Shown here piece after piece: positions 1 to 6,293 of a DNA stretch of 7,447 bases. Position numbers and translations under genes: made by a program. The notes under the pieces are model-generated. The model was not told the DNA's origin. It was given only the letters and a program-made list of their open reading frames with translations, and searched no databases. The stretch is from an uncultured Rikenellaceae bacterium (lineage in GTDB: Bacteria > Bacteroidota > Bacteroidia > Bacteroidales > Rikenellaceae), in assembly GCA_947176715.1 (NCBI GenBank), contig CAMWRR010000089.1, forward strand, positions 1 through 7,447, given 5' to 3'. Within the stretch, counting starts at the first letter, position 1. Each line of letters opens with the position of its first letter.

Positions 1-3000
1 TGCCCGAATCGCTCTTCGGCCTTATAAAAAAGCCGACGGCCCCCAACCCCAACTGCGTGGTATCGGCCTACAAAGATAACTGCGCCTTTCTGCAGGGTCC
101 AGTTGCGGAGCAGTTCGCCCCCGCGCGTCACGACACCTCCGACTATTTCGAGACCAAGGATTTCGAGTCGGTCATATCCATCAAGGCCGAGACCCACAAC
201 TTCCCCACAACCGTGGAGCCGTTCAACGGCGCGGCTACCGGCACCGGCGGCGAGATACGCGACCGTATAGCCGGCGGCAAGGGGGCATTCCCCGTGGCTG
301 GCACGGCCGTTTACATGACGGCATACCCACGCACCGCCGAGGGACGCCGCTGGGAGAGCCATACCGCCCCGCGACGCTGGCTCTATCAGACACCCGAGGA
401 GATACTCGTAAAGGCATCCAACGGAGCCTCCGACTTCGGTAACAAATTCGGTCAGCCCATCATCTGCGGCTCGCTCTACACGTTCGAGCACGCCGAGAAC
501 GGCAAGACATACGGCTTCGACAAGGTGATAATGCTCGCCGGCGGCATCGGCTACGGCAAGAAGGCCGACAGCCTCAAGGATGAGCCGGTAGCGGGCGACA
601 AGGTGGTGCTAATGGGCGGCGACAACTACCGCATAGGCATGGGCGGCGGCGCCGTATCGTCGGTGGCCACGGGCGAATACGCCGGAGCCATAGAGCTCAA
701 CGCCATACAGCGTTCCAACCCCGAGATGCAGAAACGCGTCTACAACGCCATACGCGCCCTCTCCGAGGAGGACCGCAACCCGATAGTGTCGATACACGAC
801 CACGGTGCGGGCGGACACCTCAACTGCCTCTCCGAGCTGGTGGAGGCCACGGGCGGACGCATCGACATAGACAAACTGCCGGTAGGCGACCCTACCCTAT
901 CCGCCAAGGAGATAATAGGTAACGAATCGCAGGAGCGCATGGGCATGGTGATGAAGGAGAGCGACATAGCCTACACCAAAGCCATAGCCGACCGCGAACG
1001 CGCCCCCATGTACGTGATAGGCGAGGCCACGGGCGACATGCAGTTCACCTTCGTAGACAACAAGAACGGCGACAAACCCATCGACCTCAAGCTCGAATAT
1101 ATGTTCGGCAAGGCTCCCCGCACCGTTATGCGCGACAACACCGTACCGTGCTCCTACAAAGCCCCCGAATACGACCCTGCACGCATAGGCGAATACATAG
1201 AGGATGTGCTCCGTTTGGAGGGGGTAGCCTGCAAGGACTGGCTCACAAACAAGGTGGACCGCTCCATAACCGGACGCATAGCCGTGCAGCAGACCGACGG
1301 CCGCATACAGCTCCCGCTCAACGACTACGGCTGTATAGCTCTCGACTACCACGGTCGTCAGGGTGTGGCCACCGCTCTGGGACACGCTCCCGCTGTGGCG
1401 TTGGCATCGCCCGAGGCGGGGTCGGTGATGGCCATAGCCGAATCGCTTACCAACATAGTGTTCGCCCCCATAGAGGGTGGTATCAAGGGCATATCGCTCA
1501 GCGCCAACTGGATGTGGCCGTGCAAGAATCCGGGCGAGGATGCTCGGCTCTATGCGGCGGTAAAGGCGGCGTCCGACTTCGCCATAGGTCTCGGCATCAA
1601 CATACCCACCGGCAAGGACTCGCTCTCAATGACGCAGAAATACCGTGACGGCGAGCCTGTCTACGCCCCCGGCACCGTAATAATAACCTCGGCCGGGCAG
1701 GTCAGCGACATATCGCATGCCGTACGCGCGGCGGCCAAACACCGCAAGAGCGACTTCGTATACGTCGACTTCTCGCGTTCGGCGTTCGCTCTGGGCGGCA
1801 GCAGCTTCGCGCAGGTAGTAGGCGCGGTAGGCTCGGAGGTGCCCACCGTAGAGTCGGCGGACTATTTCACAAAGGCATTCGCGGCCGTGCAGTCGTTGCT
1901 CGGCGGCGGCAAGGTGCTCGCAGGGCACGACGTTTCGGACGGCGGTCTCATAACGACGCTTCTCGAGATGGTGTTTGCATCGCAATCTGCGGGTATAGAC
2001 GTCGACATCACCGCTTTAGGCGAGAGCGACACCGTACGCGCCCTCTTCTCGGAGCGCCCCGCCGTGGTGTTGCAGGCAGAGGATGGCGCCGCCGTAGTAT
2101 CGGAGCTTAAGGGCAAGGGTGTGGATGCCTGCGTCATAGGCTCGTTCAACGACAACAGACGCTTCGAGGTGAAAAACGGACACGACGATCTGTCGCTGGA
2201 TATAGACGCCTTGCGCGACAAGTGGTTCGAGAGCTCCTATCTGCTCGACCGCAAACAGAGCGGAGAGAAGAAGGCGGCCGAGCGTTACGCCAATTACAAG
2301 AGGCAGCCTCTCGACTTCAAGTTCCCCGCGTCGTTCACAGGCACCTACGCTCAATACGGCATAGACCCGCACCGCAAAAAACGTAGCGGCATCAAAGCGG
2401 CCATCATACGCGAGAAAGGCTCCAACGGCGACCGCGAGATGGCATGGGCGCTCCACTTGGCGGGCATGGATGTCAAGGACGTACACATGACCGACCTCAT
2501 AACCGGACGCGAGACGCTCGAAGACATCAACTTCATAGTATTCGTGGGCGGCTTCTCCAACTCCGACGTTCTCAACTCGGCCAAAGGGTGGGCCGGAGCG
2601 TTCCTATACAACCCCAAAGCCAAAGAGGCGCTGGACAAGTTCTACGCACGGCGCGACACCTTGTCGCTCGGCGTATGCAACGGCTGTCAGCTTCTAGTGG
2701 AGCTGGGGCTGATAACACCCGACGACGAGGTCAAGCCCCGCATGTTGCACAACGACTCGCACAAGCTCGAATCGGCATTCGTAGGCATCGACATACTGCC
2801 CACCAACAGCGTACTGCTCGGCTCGTTGGCAGGTAGCCGTCTGGGTATATGGGTCACCCACGGCGAGGGTAAGTTCAGCCTCCCCATGCCCGAGAGCCAC
2901 TACAACATACCGGCCAAATACAGCTACGAGGCATACCCCGCCAACCCCAACGGCAGCGACTACAACACCGCCGCCATAGCCTCGGCAGACGGACGCCATC

Positions 3001-3140
3001 TGGCCATAATGCCACACGCCGAAAGGTGTCTCAAACCGTGGAACTGGGCATACTACCCCGAAGAGAGACCCTCCGACGAAGTATCGCCCTGGATAGAGAT
3101 GTTCGTCAACGCCCGCCGATGGATAGAGGGCAACAGATAA
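1..3140 (+). CDS. purL: Phosphoribosylformylglycinamidine synthase, single-chain form (5' partial)
   Basis: PurL catalyses the fourth step of purine synthesis: FGAR + glutamine + ATP gives FGAM. It is cytoplasmic. The frame is open from the window edge (first whole codon at base 3), and the residues before base 57 (SLFGLIKKPTAPNPNC) continue PurL, so the GTG at 57 is not the start. Of a usual 1200-1300 residues, 1045 are visible; the missing N-terminus is the PurS-like and linker part. Visible in order are the first AIRS-like ATP domain (ETHNFPTTVEPFNGAATGTG near base 190; HDHGAGGH near 800; NESQERMG near 920), the second AIRS-like domain (GRQGVATALGHAP, then IPTGKDSLS near 1605), and a glutaminase domain from about base 2391. 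The glutaminase nucleophile is the first Cys of GVCNGCQ (2676-2678), with His 3015-3017 and Glu 3021-3023 in PHAERC. No frameshift or missing key residue is seen. Its last seven sense codons and stop lie inside a long inverted repeat. Confidence 0.97.
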   Translation, partial: PESLFGLIKKPTAPNPNCVVSAYKDNCAFLQGPVAEQFAPARHDTSDYFETKDFESVISIKAETHNFPTTVEPFNGAATGTGGEIRDRIAGGKGAFPVAGTAVYMTAYPRTAEGRRWESHTAPRRWLYQTPEEILVKASNGASDFGNKFGQPIICGSLYTFEHAENGKTYGFDKVIMLAGGIGYGKKADSLKDEPVAGDKVVLMGGDNYRIGMGGGAVSSVATGEYAGAIELNAIQRSNPEMQKRVYNAIRALSEEDRNPIVSIHDHGAGGHLNCLSELVEATGGRIDIDKLPVGDPTLSAKEIIGNESQERMGMVMKESDIAYTKAIADRERAPMYVIGEATGDMQFTFVDNKNGDKPIDLKLEYMFGKAPRTVMRDNTVPCSYKAPEYDPARIGEYIEDVLRLEGVACKDWLTNKVDRSITGRIAVQQTDGRIQLPLNDYGCIALDYHGRQGVATALGHAPAVALASPEAGSVMAIAESLTNIVFAPIEGGIKGISLSANWMWPCKNPGEDARLYAAVKAASDFAIGLGINIPTGKDSLSMTQKYRDGEPVYAPGTVIITSAGQVSDISHAVRAAAKHRKSDFVYVDFSRSAFALGGSSFAQVVGAVGSEVPTVESADYFTKAFAAVQSLLGGGKVLAGHDVSDGGLITTLLEMVFASQSAGIDVDITALGESDTVRALFSERPAVVLQAEDGAAVVSELKGKGVDACVIGSFNDNRRFEVKNGHDDLSLDIDALRDKWFESSYLLDRKQSGEKKAAERYANYKRQPLDFKFPASFTGTYAQYGIDPHRKKRSGIKAAIIREKGSNGDREMAWALHLAGMDVKDVHMTDLITGRETLEDINFIVFVGGFSNSDVLNSAKGWAGAFLYNPKAKEALDKFYARRDTLSLGVCNGCQLLVELGLITPDDEVKPRMLHNDSHKLESAFVGIDILPTNSVLLGSLAGSRLGIWVTHGEGKFSLPMPESHYNIPAKYSYEAYPANPNGSDYNTAAIASADGRHLAIMPHAERCLKPWNWAYYPEERPSDEVSPWIEMFVNARRWIEGNR

Positions 3141-3201
3141 AAAAATGGGGAGATGTGGTTGCATCTCCCCGTTTTTTTATCTGTTGCCCTCTATCCATCG
3201 G
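3116..3201. repeat. 40-bp inverted repeat spanning the purL 3' end and its terminator
   Basis: The left arm is 3116-3155 and the right arm 3162-3201, separated by the six-base loop TGGTTG. Thirty-nine of 40 positions pair perfectly; the exception is T3146 opposite G3171, which is a U-G wobble in RNA. The left arm holds the last seven sense codons of purL, its stop codon, an A7 run and the G-rich terminator strand. The right arm therefore carries an antisense copy of the purL tail. Pairing stops at 3115/3202 (G opposite G). A normal intrinsic terminator needs only the inner 9 bp plus the T run, so the outer part is extra. Confidence 0.95.
3139..3178. terminator. Bidirectional intrinsic terminator after purL
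   Basis: A 9-bp stem (GGGGAGATG 3147-3155 with CATCTCCCC 3162-3170) and six-base loop are followed on the + strand by G and T7 (3172-3178). On the other strand A7 (3139-3145) gives a matching T7. It should therefore stop purL transcripts and also leftward transcripts from the LysM gene. It overlaps the purL stop codon by two bases, so there is essentially no 3' untranslated spacer. Activity is inferred from structure only. Confidence 0.88.
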
Positions 3202-3226
3202 GTTAGGTTGAGTGGTGTTACGGATG

Positions 3227-3277
3227 CCTCCCGGCGGGCCCTTCGGGGAGGTACTTTTGTCACTCGACAAAAGTACC
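3227..3277. repeat. Overlapping hairpins with GGTACTTTTGTC arms, in repeat copy 1
   Basis: GGTACTTTTGTC (3250-3261) and GACAAAAGTACC (3266-3277) form a perfect 12-bp stem around the four-base loop ACTC. Just to the left, CCTCCC (3227-3232) can pair with GGGAGG (3246-3251). The two stems share bases 3250-3251, so only one can form fully at a time. The same pair recurs at 3504-3554 in copy 2. From memory, similar GTACTTTTGTC palindromes are scattered between genes in some Bacteroidales genomes; that is unverified here. Confidence 0.8.
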
Positions 3278-3287
3278 CAAAAACGAG

Positions 3288-3304
3288 GGGGCAAAGCCCC
3301 TTTT
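3288..3304. terminator. Weak terminator-like GGGGC hairpin, repeat copy 1
   Basis: GGGGC (3288-3292), loop AAA, GCCCC (3296-3300) and then T4 (3301-3304) on the + strand. On the - strand the same stem is followed four bases later by a T5 run (complement of 3279-3283). The stem is only 5 bp and the T runs are short, so termination in either direction would be weak at best. An identical element lies at 3565-3581. Confidence 0.4.
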
Positions 3305-3393
3305 GAGAAGCATGACATAAGGCGACGCCGCAAGAACGTCAGGTGAGCACATGATGTGTGCGATGCGGGCGGGGAGAGATATGTGCGGTGTAG

Positions 3394-3418
3394 TAATTAA
3401 CCGGCACCCATTCGGTAT
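3394..3418 (-). repeat. 25-bp partial copy of the 3' coding end of the LysM gene
   Basis: Within the 34-bp spacer between the two direct-repeat copies, 24 of 25 bases match 3708-3732 inside the LysM gene (G3403 versus A3717). Read on the - strand it encodes TEWVPVNY, against TEWVLVNY in the intact gene. Reading on into repeat copy 1 stays open as YTAHISPRPHRTHHVLT and then a stop, so this is a gene-tail fragment with a different ending. It has no start and is not a gene. Confidence 0.9.
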
Positions 3419-3423
3419 GGTAT

Positions 3424-3455
3424 GGGGAGATGTGGTTGCATCTCCCCGTTTTTTT
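3424..3455 (+). terminator. Duplicate terminator hairpin, effective on + strand only
   Basis: It has the same 9-bp stem (3424-3432 with 3439-3447), loop and T7 (3449-3455) as the purL terminator. The A run that precedes copy 1 is replaced by TATGGTAT, so no T run follows on the - strand. It can back up purL termination but should not stop leftward transcripts from the LysM gene. Confidence 0.75.
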
Positions 3456-3564
3456 ATCTGTTGCCCTCTATCCATCGGGTTAGGTTGAGTGGTGTTACGG
3501 ATGCCTCCCGGCGGGCCCTTCGGGGAGGTACTTTTGTCACTCGACAAAAGTACCCAAAAACGAG

Positions 3565-3581
3565 GGGGCAAAGCCCCTTTT
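3565..3581. terminator. Weak terminator-like GGGGC hairpin, repeat copy 2
   Basis: Same 5-bp GGGGC/GCCCC stem with AAA loop and T4 as at 3288-3304. For leftward transcripts it is the first hairpin after the LysM gene that is followed by a T run, so it may add some termination there, though the stem is short. Confidence 0.4.
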
Positions 3582-3676
3582 GAGAAGCATGACATAAGGC
3601 GACGCCGCAAGAACGTCAGGTGAGCACATGATGTGTGCGATGCGGGCGGGGAGAGATATGTGCGAAAGGATATGAC

Positions 3677-5407
3677 CTAACGCACATATATATTATAAGA
3701 GGGGGAATAATTAACCAGCACCCATTCGGTATTGACGAATTTGCCGTTACGGGCGACTCTTCTGAACTTATATCGGCTTTGCAGTATGGTAGTGTAGTAG
3801 TTGTCCATGTAGTCGCCGAATCCCGAACCCATTTCGAGCATCGTTCCGAAGAAGAACATGGCCACATCGTATCCCTTGTAGGCATACAGCGACGGCACCT
3901 TGCCGAAACGACGGATATAGTCGGCATCGAACTTGCGCACCAACAGATCGGAGCGGTCGACATGATAAGATGTTACGTAGTTGACACCGAGCCTGAACAA
4001 CGATGCCGGGTCGAGCCCCATACGCGATATGCGCGAAGAGACCACCACGCTCATATGCTTGTGTCCCGCAGTGAGCATCTTTAACCCCAACAGCTTGGAT
4101 ATCACCTGATCGGTCATCTCTTTGGACTTTGAGGCCACAACGAAAACCGTCTCCCTGCCGTAAGGCATCGACGGAACTATGACATCAGGTTTTGCCGTTC
4201 TGTCGAAAGAGAGCACGGAATAGTCCGTGGTATGCCTCCTGACATAGTCTACGAAGAGGCTGTCGTCATCGCCGGTATCTATTATCACCACGTGCTTGCC
4301 ATGCAATAGCGGGGCTATCTTGTCGTAATGCGCAGATGCGTCGGGGGCCATCTGATAGACGTAAGGGTTGTCGGCGCAATTCACCTCTGCCAGCGGCGAC
4401 ACTATCGGTATCTTACGCGCCCGGGCATACTCGGCCATAATACCGAAAGTATCGCCGTAGACGGGACCTATCATAAGGTCGACATCGGCCATATCGCCGG
4501 ACGATATGAGCGAGTATATCTTAGAGCTGTCGTGGCTCGTGTCGTAGAGCTTAAGATTTACGGACGCCCCCTCGCGTTTTATCGAATCGAGCGCGATAAG
4601 CACCCCCTGATAGAACTCCGAGAACTGCATCTTGGCATCCCCGCCCGAGGTCATGGGCAACATAAGAGCCACGTTGATAGGGGCATACGATGTGCCGAAA
4701 CGCTTAAGGGGACGTTCGCCCTCGTATGCGTCGTAGTCGGTGCCGATAAAGTGCACGGGACGCCCCAGCATCTCGCCGTTATATATCATCGACATATCTA
4801 TCGGTATGAGCAAGACCGTGCCTATCTTAAGACCGTCCGCGAGCTTGTCGCTGTTCTTCTCCCGTATCACGGGCACCGAAACGCCGTAATAACGGCTTAT
4901 GCCGAAAAGCGTCTCCCCTGCTACCACCTCGTGGTGTACGAACCCGGCGGCGTCAACCTCTATGGGGAACATCTCGCCTCCGTTATCGTCGTATTCTCCG
5001 GTCTGCACCTCCTCTTGGGACTCCACCGTCTCGGTCTCTCTCTCCGACAACTCCCTTATGCGGGCGTCGGCAGCTATCTCAGCAGCTATCTGCGACTCGT
5101 TGACGCTACCCATGCGGCTCTTGTTTATGCGCAACGTCTCGCCGGCCTTTATCTCGTTATTGTCGGGAATACCGGGATTATCGGCCCGCAAAACCGAAAG
5201 CGGCAGACCGTAACGGACCAACACGGAGTAGACGGTCTCTCCGGTGCCTACCACGTGAGAGATATAAGCGTTGCGGTTGCGTCGTCTGGGCGAAGCGTAC
5301 TCGCTATTCTCGTATGCCGAGCCGCCCGGTACACCGCTATCGCCAGAGGCGTATGCGAACTGCACTACCGGCATAGCCATAAGAAACATTACAAGAAACC
5401 GTTTCAT
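3677..5407 (-). CDS. Exported protein: two LysM domains plus type-1 periplasmic-binding fold
   Basis: A 576-residue envelope protein. Residues 1-20 look like a signal peptide (MKRFL..., hydrophobic core, AYA before Ser21). There is no lipobox cysteine, so it is probably periplasmic and not a lipoprotein. LysM domains lie at about 49-95 (HVVGTGETVYSVLVRYG) and 157-203 (HHEVVAGETLFGISRYYGV); such domains bind peptidoglycan glycan chains. An acidic, probably helical linker (about 101-150) separates them. Residues about 243-576 resemble LivK-type ligand-binding proteins (INVALMLPM, FYQGVLIALDSI, LMIGPVYGD, IPIVSPLA, AYKGYDVAMFF). No permease or ATPase gene is nearby, so a transport role is doubtful. 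A cell-wall sensor or a regulator comparable in fold to the LpoA C-domain is possible but inferred. The start is the ATG after a purine-rich GAAAAAGAG. The 113-base gap upstream (5408-5520) shows no convincing promoter. Part of its 3' end is duplicated at 3394-3418. Confidence 0.85.
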   Translation of the reverse strand: MKRFLVMFLMAMPVVQFAYASGDSGVPGGSAYENSEYASPRRRNRNAYISHVVGTGETVYSVLVRYGLPLSVLRADNPGIPDNNEIKAGETLRINKSRMGSVNESQIAAEIAADARIRELSERETETVESQEEVQTGEYDDNGGEMFPIEVDAAGFVHHEVVAGETLFGISRYYGVSVPVIREKNSDKLADGLKIGTVLLIPIDMSMIYNGEMLGRPVHFIGTDYDAYEGERPLKRFGTSYAPINVALMLPMTSGGDAKMQFSEFYQGVLIALDSIKREGASVNLKLYDTSHDSSKIYSLISSGDMADVDLMIGPVYGDTFGIMAEYARARKIPIVSPLAEVNCADNPYVYQMAPDASAHYDKIAPLLHGKHVVIIDTGDDDSLFVDYVRRHTTDYSVLSFDRTAKPDVIVPSMPYGRETVFVVASKSKEMTDQVISKLLGLKMLTAGHKHMSVVVSSRISRMGLDPASLFRLGVNYVTSYHVDRSDLLVRKFDADYIRRFGKVPSLYAYKGYDVAMFFFGTMLEMGSGFGDYMDNYYTTILQSRYKFRRVARNGKFVNTEWVLVNYSPSYNIYVR

Positions 5408-5520
5408 CTCTTTTTCCGGGTTAAAGCGGGATTTACAAACGGCAACGGAACGACCACCGACCTAACGAAGTAAACCCTCTGACTAAAAACATATTACCAC
5501 TTACGAACAACCGTCGCAGA

Positions 5521-6291
5521 CTACTTGTTGACTCCTCTGAGCTTGATTCTGGTGATGACCCTCTTGGTATATTCGGGGAAATCGCCGTCCATCATCCAGT
5601 TGTAATAGCTCGGCTCTTTGGCGAAGACCTCCTCCACCTTACGCCCCTTGTGCTTGCCGAAGTTAAACACCTCCGAACCGTTATCGTCGTAGACTACACG
5701 TCCGGCGAAATCGACATTGCGGGTGTGCGAGCTGAACTCCGAGAGGAACGCGACGTCGTTTTTAAGCTCGTCGGGGTAACGGTCGAGCTGCGCCTTGAGC
5801 ACCTCGTAGGTGGCCATTGTGTCGGCCGCGGCGGAGTGGGCCTCGGTAAGGTCCTTGTCGCAGTAGAACTTATATGCCGCCACCAACGTGCGTTGCTCCA
5901 TCTTGTGGAAGATGGTCTGCACGTCTATGAATCGGCGCGACGAGAAGTCGACGTCGACCCCGGCCCGTATGAACTCCTCGGCGAGCATGGGCACGTCGAA
6001 CTTGTTGGAGTTGAAGCCGGCGAAATCGCACCCCTCTATGAATGCGGAGAGCGACTTGGCTATCTCCTTGAAGGTAGGTTCGTCCTTTACATCCTCGTCG
6101 CTTATGTGGTGCACGGCCGTGGCCTCCTCGGGGATGTGCATCTGCGGATTGACACGACGCGTCTTTACTATCTTCTCGCCCCCCGGGGTTATCTTTATCA
6201 TAGATATCTCAACGATGCGGTCGGCGGAGACATTGATGCCCGTGGTCTCCAGATCGAAGAATATCAGCGGATTCTTTATGGCAAGCTCCAT
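5521..6291 (-). CDS. DnaQ-like DEDDh 3'-5' exonuclease
   Basis: A 256-residue cytoplasmic exonuclease of the DNA polymerase III epsilon family. All acidic metal ligands are present: Exo I D13 and E15 (FFDLETTG), Exo II D99 (FNSNKFDVPML), and Exo III H152 and D157 in HSAAAD, which makes it the DEDDh type. The catalytic fold ends near residue 170. A C-terminal segment of about 50 residues (VFNFGKHKGRKVEEV..., ending near 245) resembles a small domain found after DnaQ-like nucleases in Bacteroidetes (I recall it as DUF3820-like). That segment is not in E. coli epsilon. The start codon lies two bases beyond the dnaN stop, so the gene probably follows dnaN in one transcript. Whether it is the replicative proofreader or a repair nuclease cannot be told from sequence; no PHP domain or polymerase is attached. 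Confidence 0.92.
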   Translation of the reverse strand: MELAIKNPLIFFDLETTGINVSADRIVEISMIKITPGGEKIVKTRRVNPQMHIPEEATAVHHISDEDVKDEPTFKEIAKSLSAFIEGCDFAGFNSNKFDVPMLAEEFIRAGVDVDFSSRRFIDVQTIFHKMEQRTLVAAYKFYCDKDLTEAHSAAADTMATYEVLKAQLDRYPDELKNDVAFLSEFSSHTRNVDFAGRVVYDDNGSEVFNFGKHKGRKVEEVFAKEPSYYNWMMDGDFPEYTKRVITRIKLRGVNK

Positions 6292-6293
6292 GA

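Larger units (their letters stand above)
3145..3387. repeat. 243-bp perfect direct repeat, copy 1
   Basis: This stretch is identical base for base, by eye, to 3422-3664, at an offset of 277 bases. It starts inside the purL terminator, includes the inner hairpin, the antisense purL tail (3179-3201), a C/G-rich stem (3227-3232 with 3246-3251), a 12-bp palindrome (3250-3277), a GGGGC hairpin (3288-3300) and a small hairpin at 3347-3361. Translation of either strand gives only short, low-quality frames with no recognised domain, so I treat it as noncoding. No transposase, and no target-site duplication that I can define, flanks it. Confidence 0.96.
3422..3664. repeat. 243-bp perfect direct repeat, copy 2
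   Basis: Identical to 3145-3387. It begins 34 bases after copy 1 ends and stops 12 bases before the last base of the LysM stop codon. It again contains the terminator stem, an antisense purL tail (3456-3478), the GTACTTTTGTC palindrome (3527-3554) and the GGGGC hairpin (3565-3577). Here the antisense purL tail has no adjacent sense arm, so the 40-bp stem seen in copy 1 cannot form locally. Lack of any difference between copies implies recent duplication, ongoing gene conversion, or an assembly error. Confidence 0.96.

Noticed and set aside
57..59. GTG as the purL start codon
   Set aside because: The same frame is open to the window edge and the residues before it are conserved PurL sequence, so the true start is upstream of the window.
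897..1385. 162-codon - strand frame inside purL, and similar long antisense frames elsewhere in the window
   Set aside because: Biased third positions leave antisense frames open. The translations are low-complexity V/Y/G/A-rich and match no family.
3106..3610. Two overlapping - strand frames of 75 and 116 codons in the repeats, sharing the start MRRRLMSCFSKGALPPRFWV
   Set aside because: Both are translations of the same direct repeat, run through hairpins and the purL 3' end, and show no domain. The repeated sequence explains the shared protein start.
3145..3664. CRISPR array or insertion sequence
   Set aside because: There are only two long units with one spacer, no cas genes, no transposase frame and no terminal inverted repeats bounding the unit.
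4328..5473. 381-codon + strand open frame opposite the LysM gene
   Set aside because: It is antisense to a well-supported gene with signal peptide and LysM domains, has no recognisable domain, and runs past the start of that gene. It is a shadow of codon bias.
5408..5520. Promoter for the LysM gene
   Set aside because: I looked for a Bacteroidetes-type TAnnTTTG element with an upstream TTTG on the - strand and found no convincing pair at suitable spacing.
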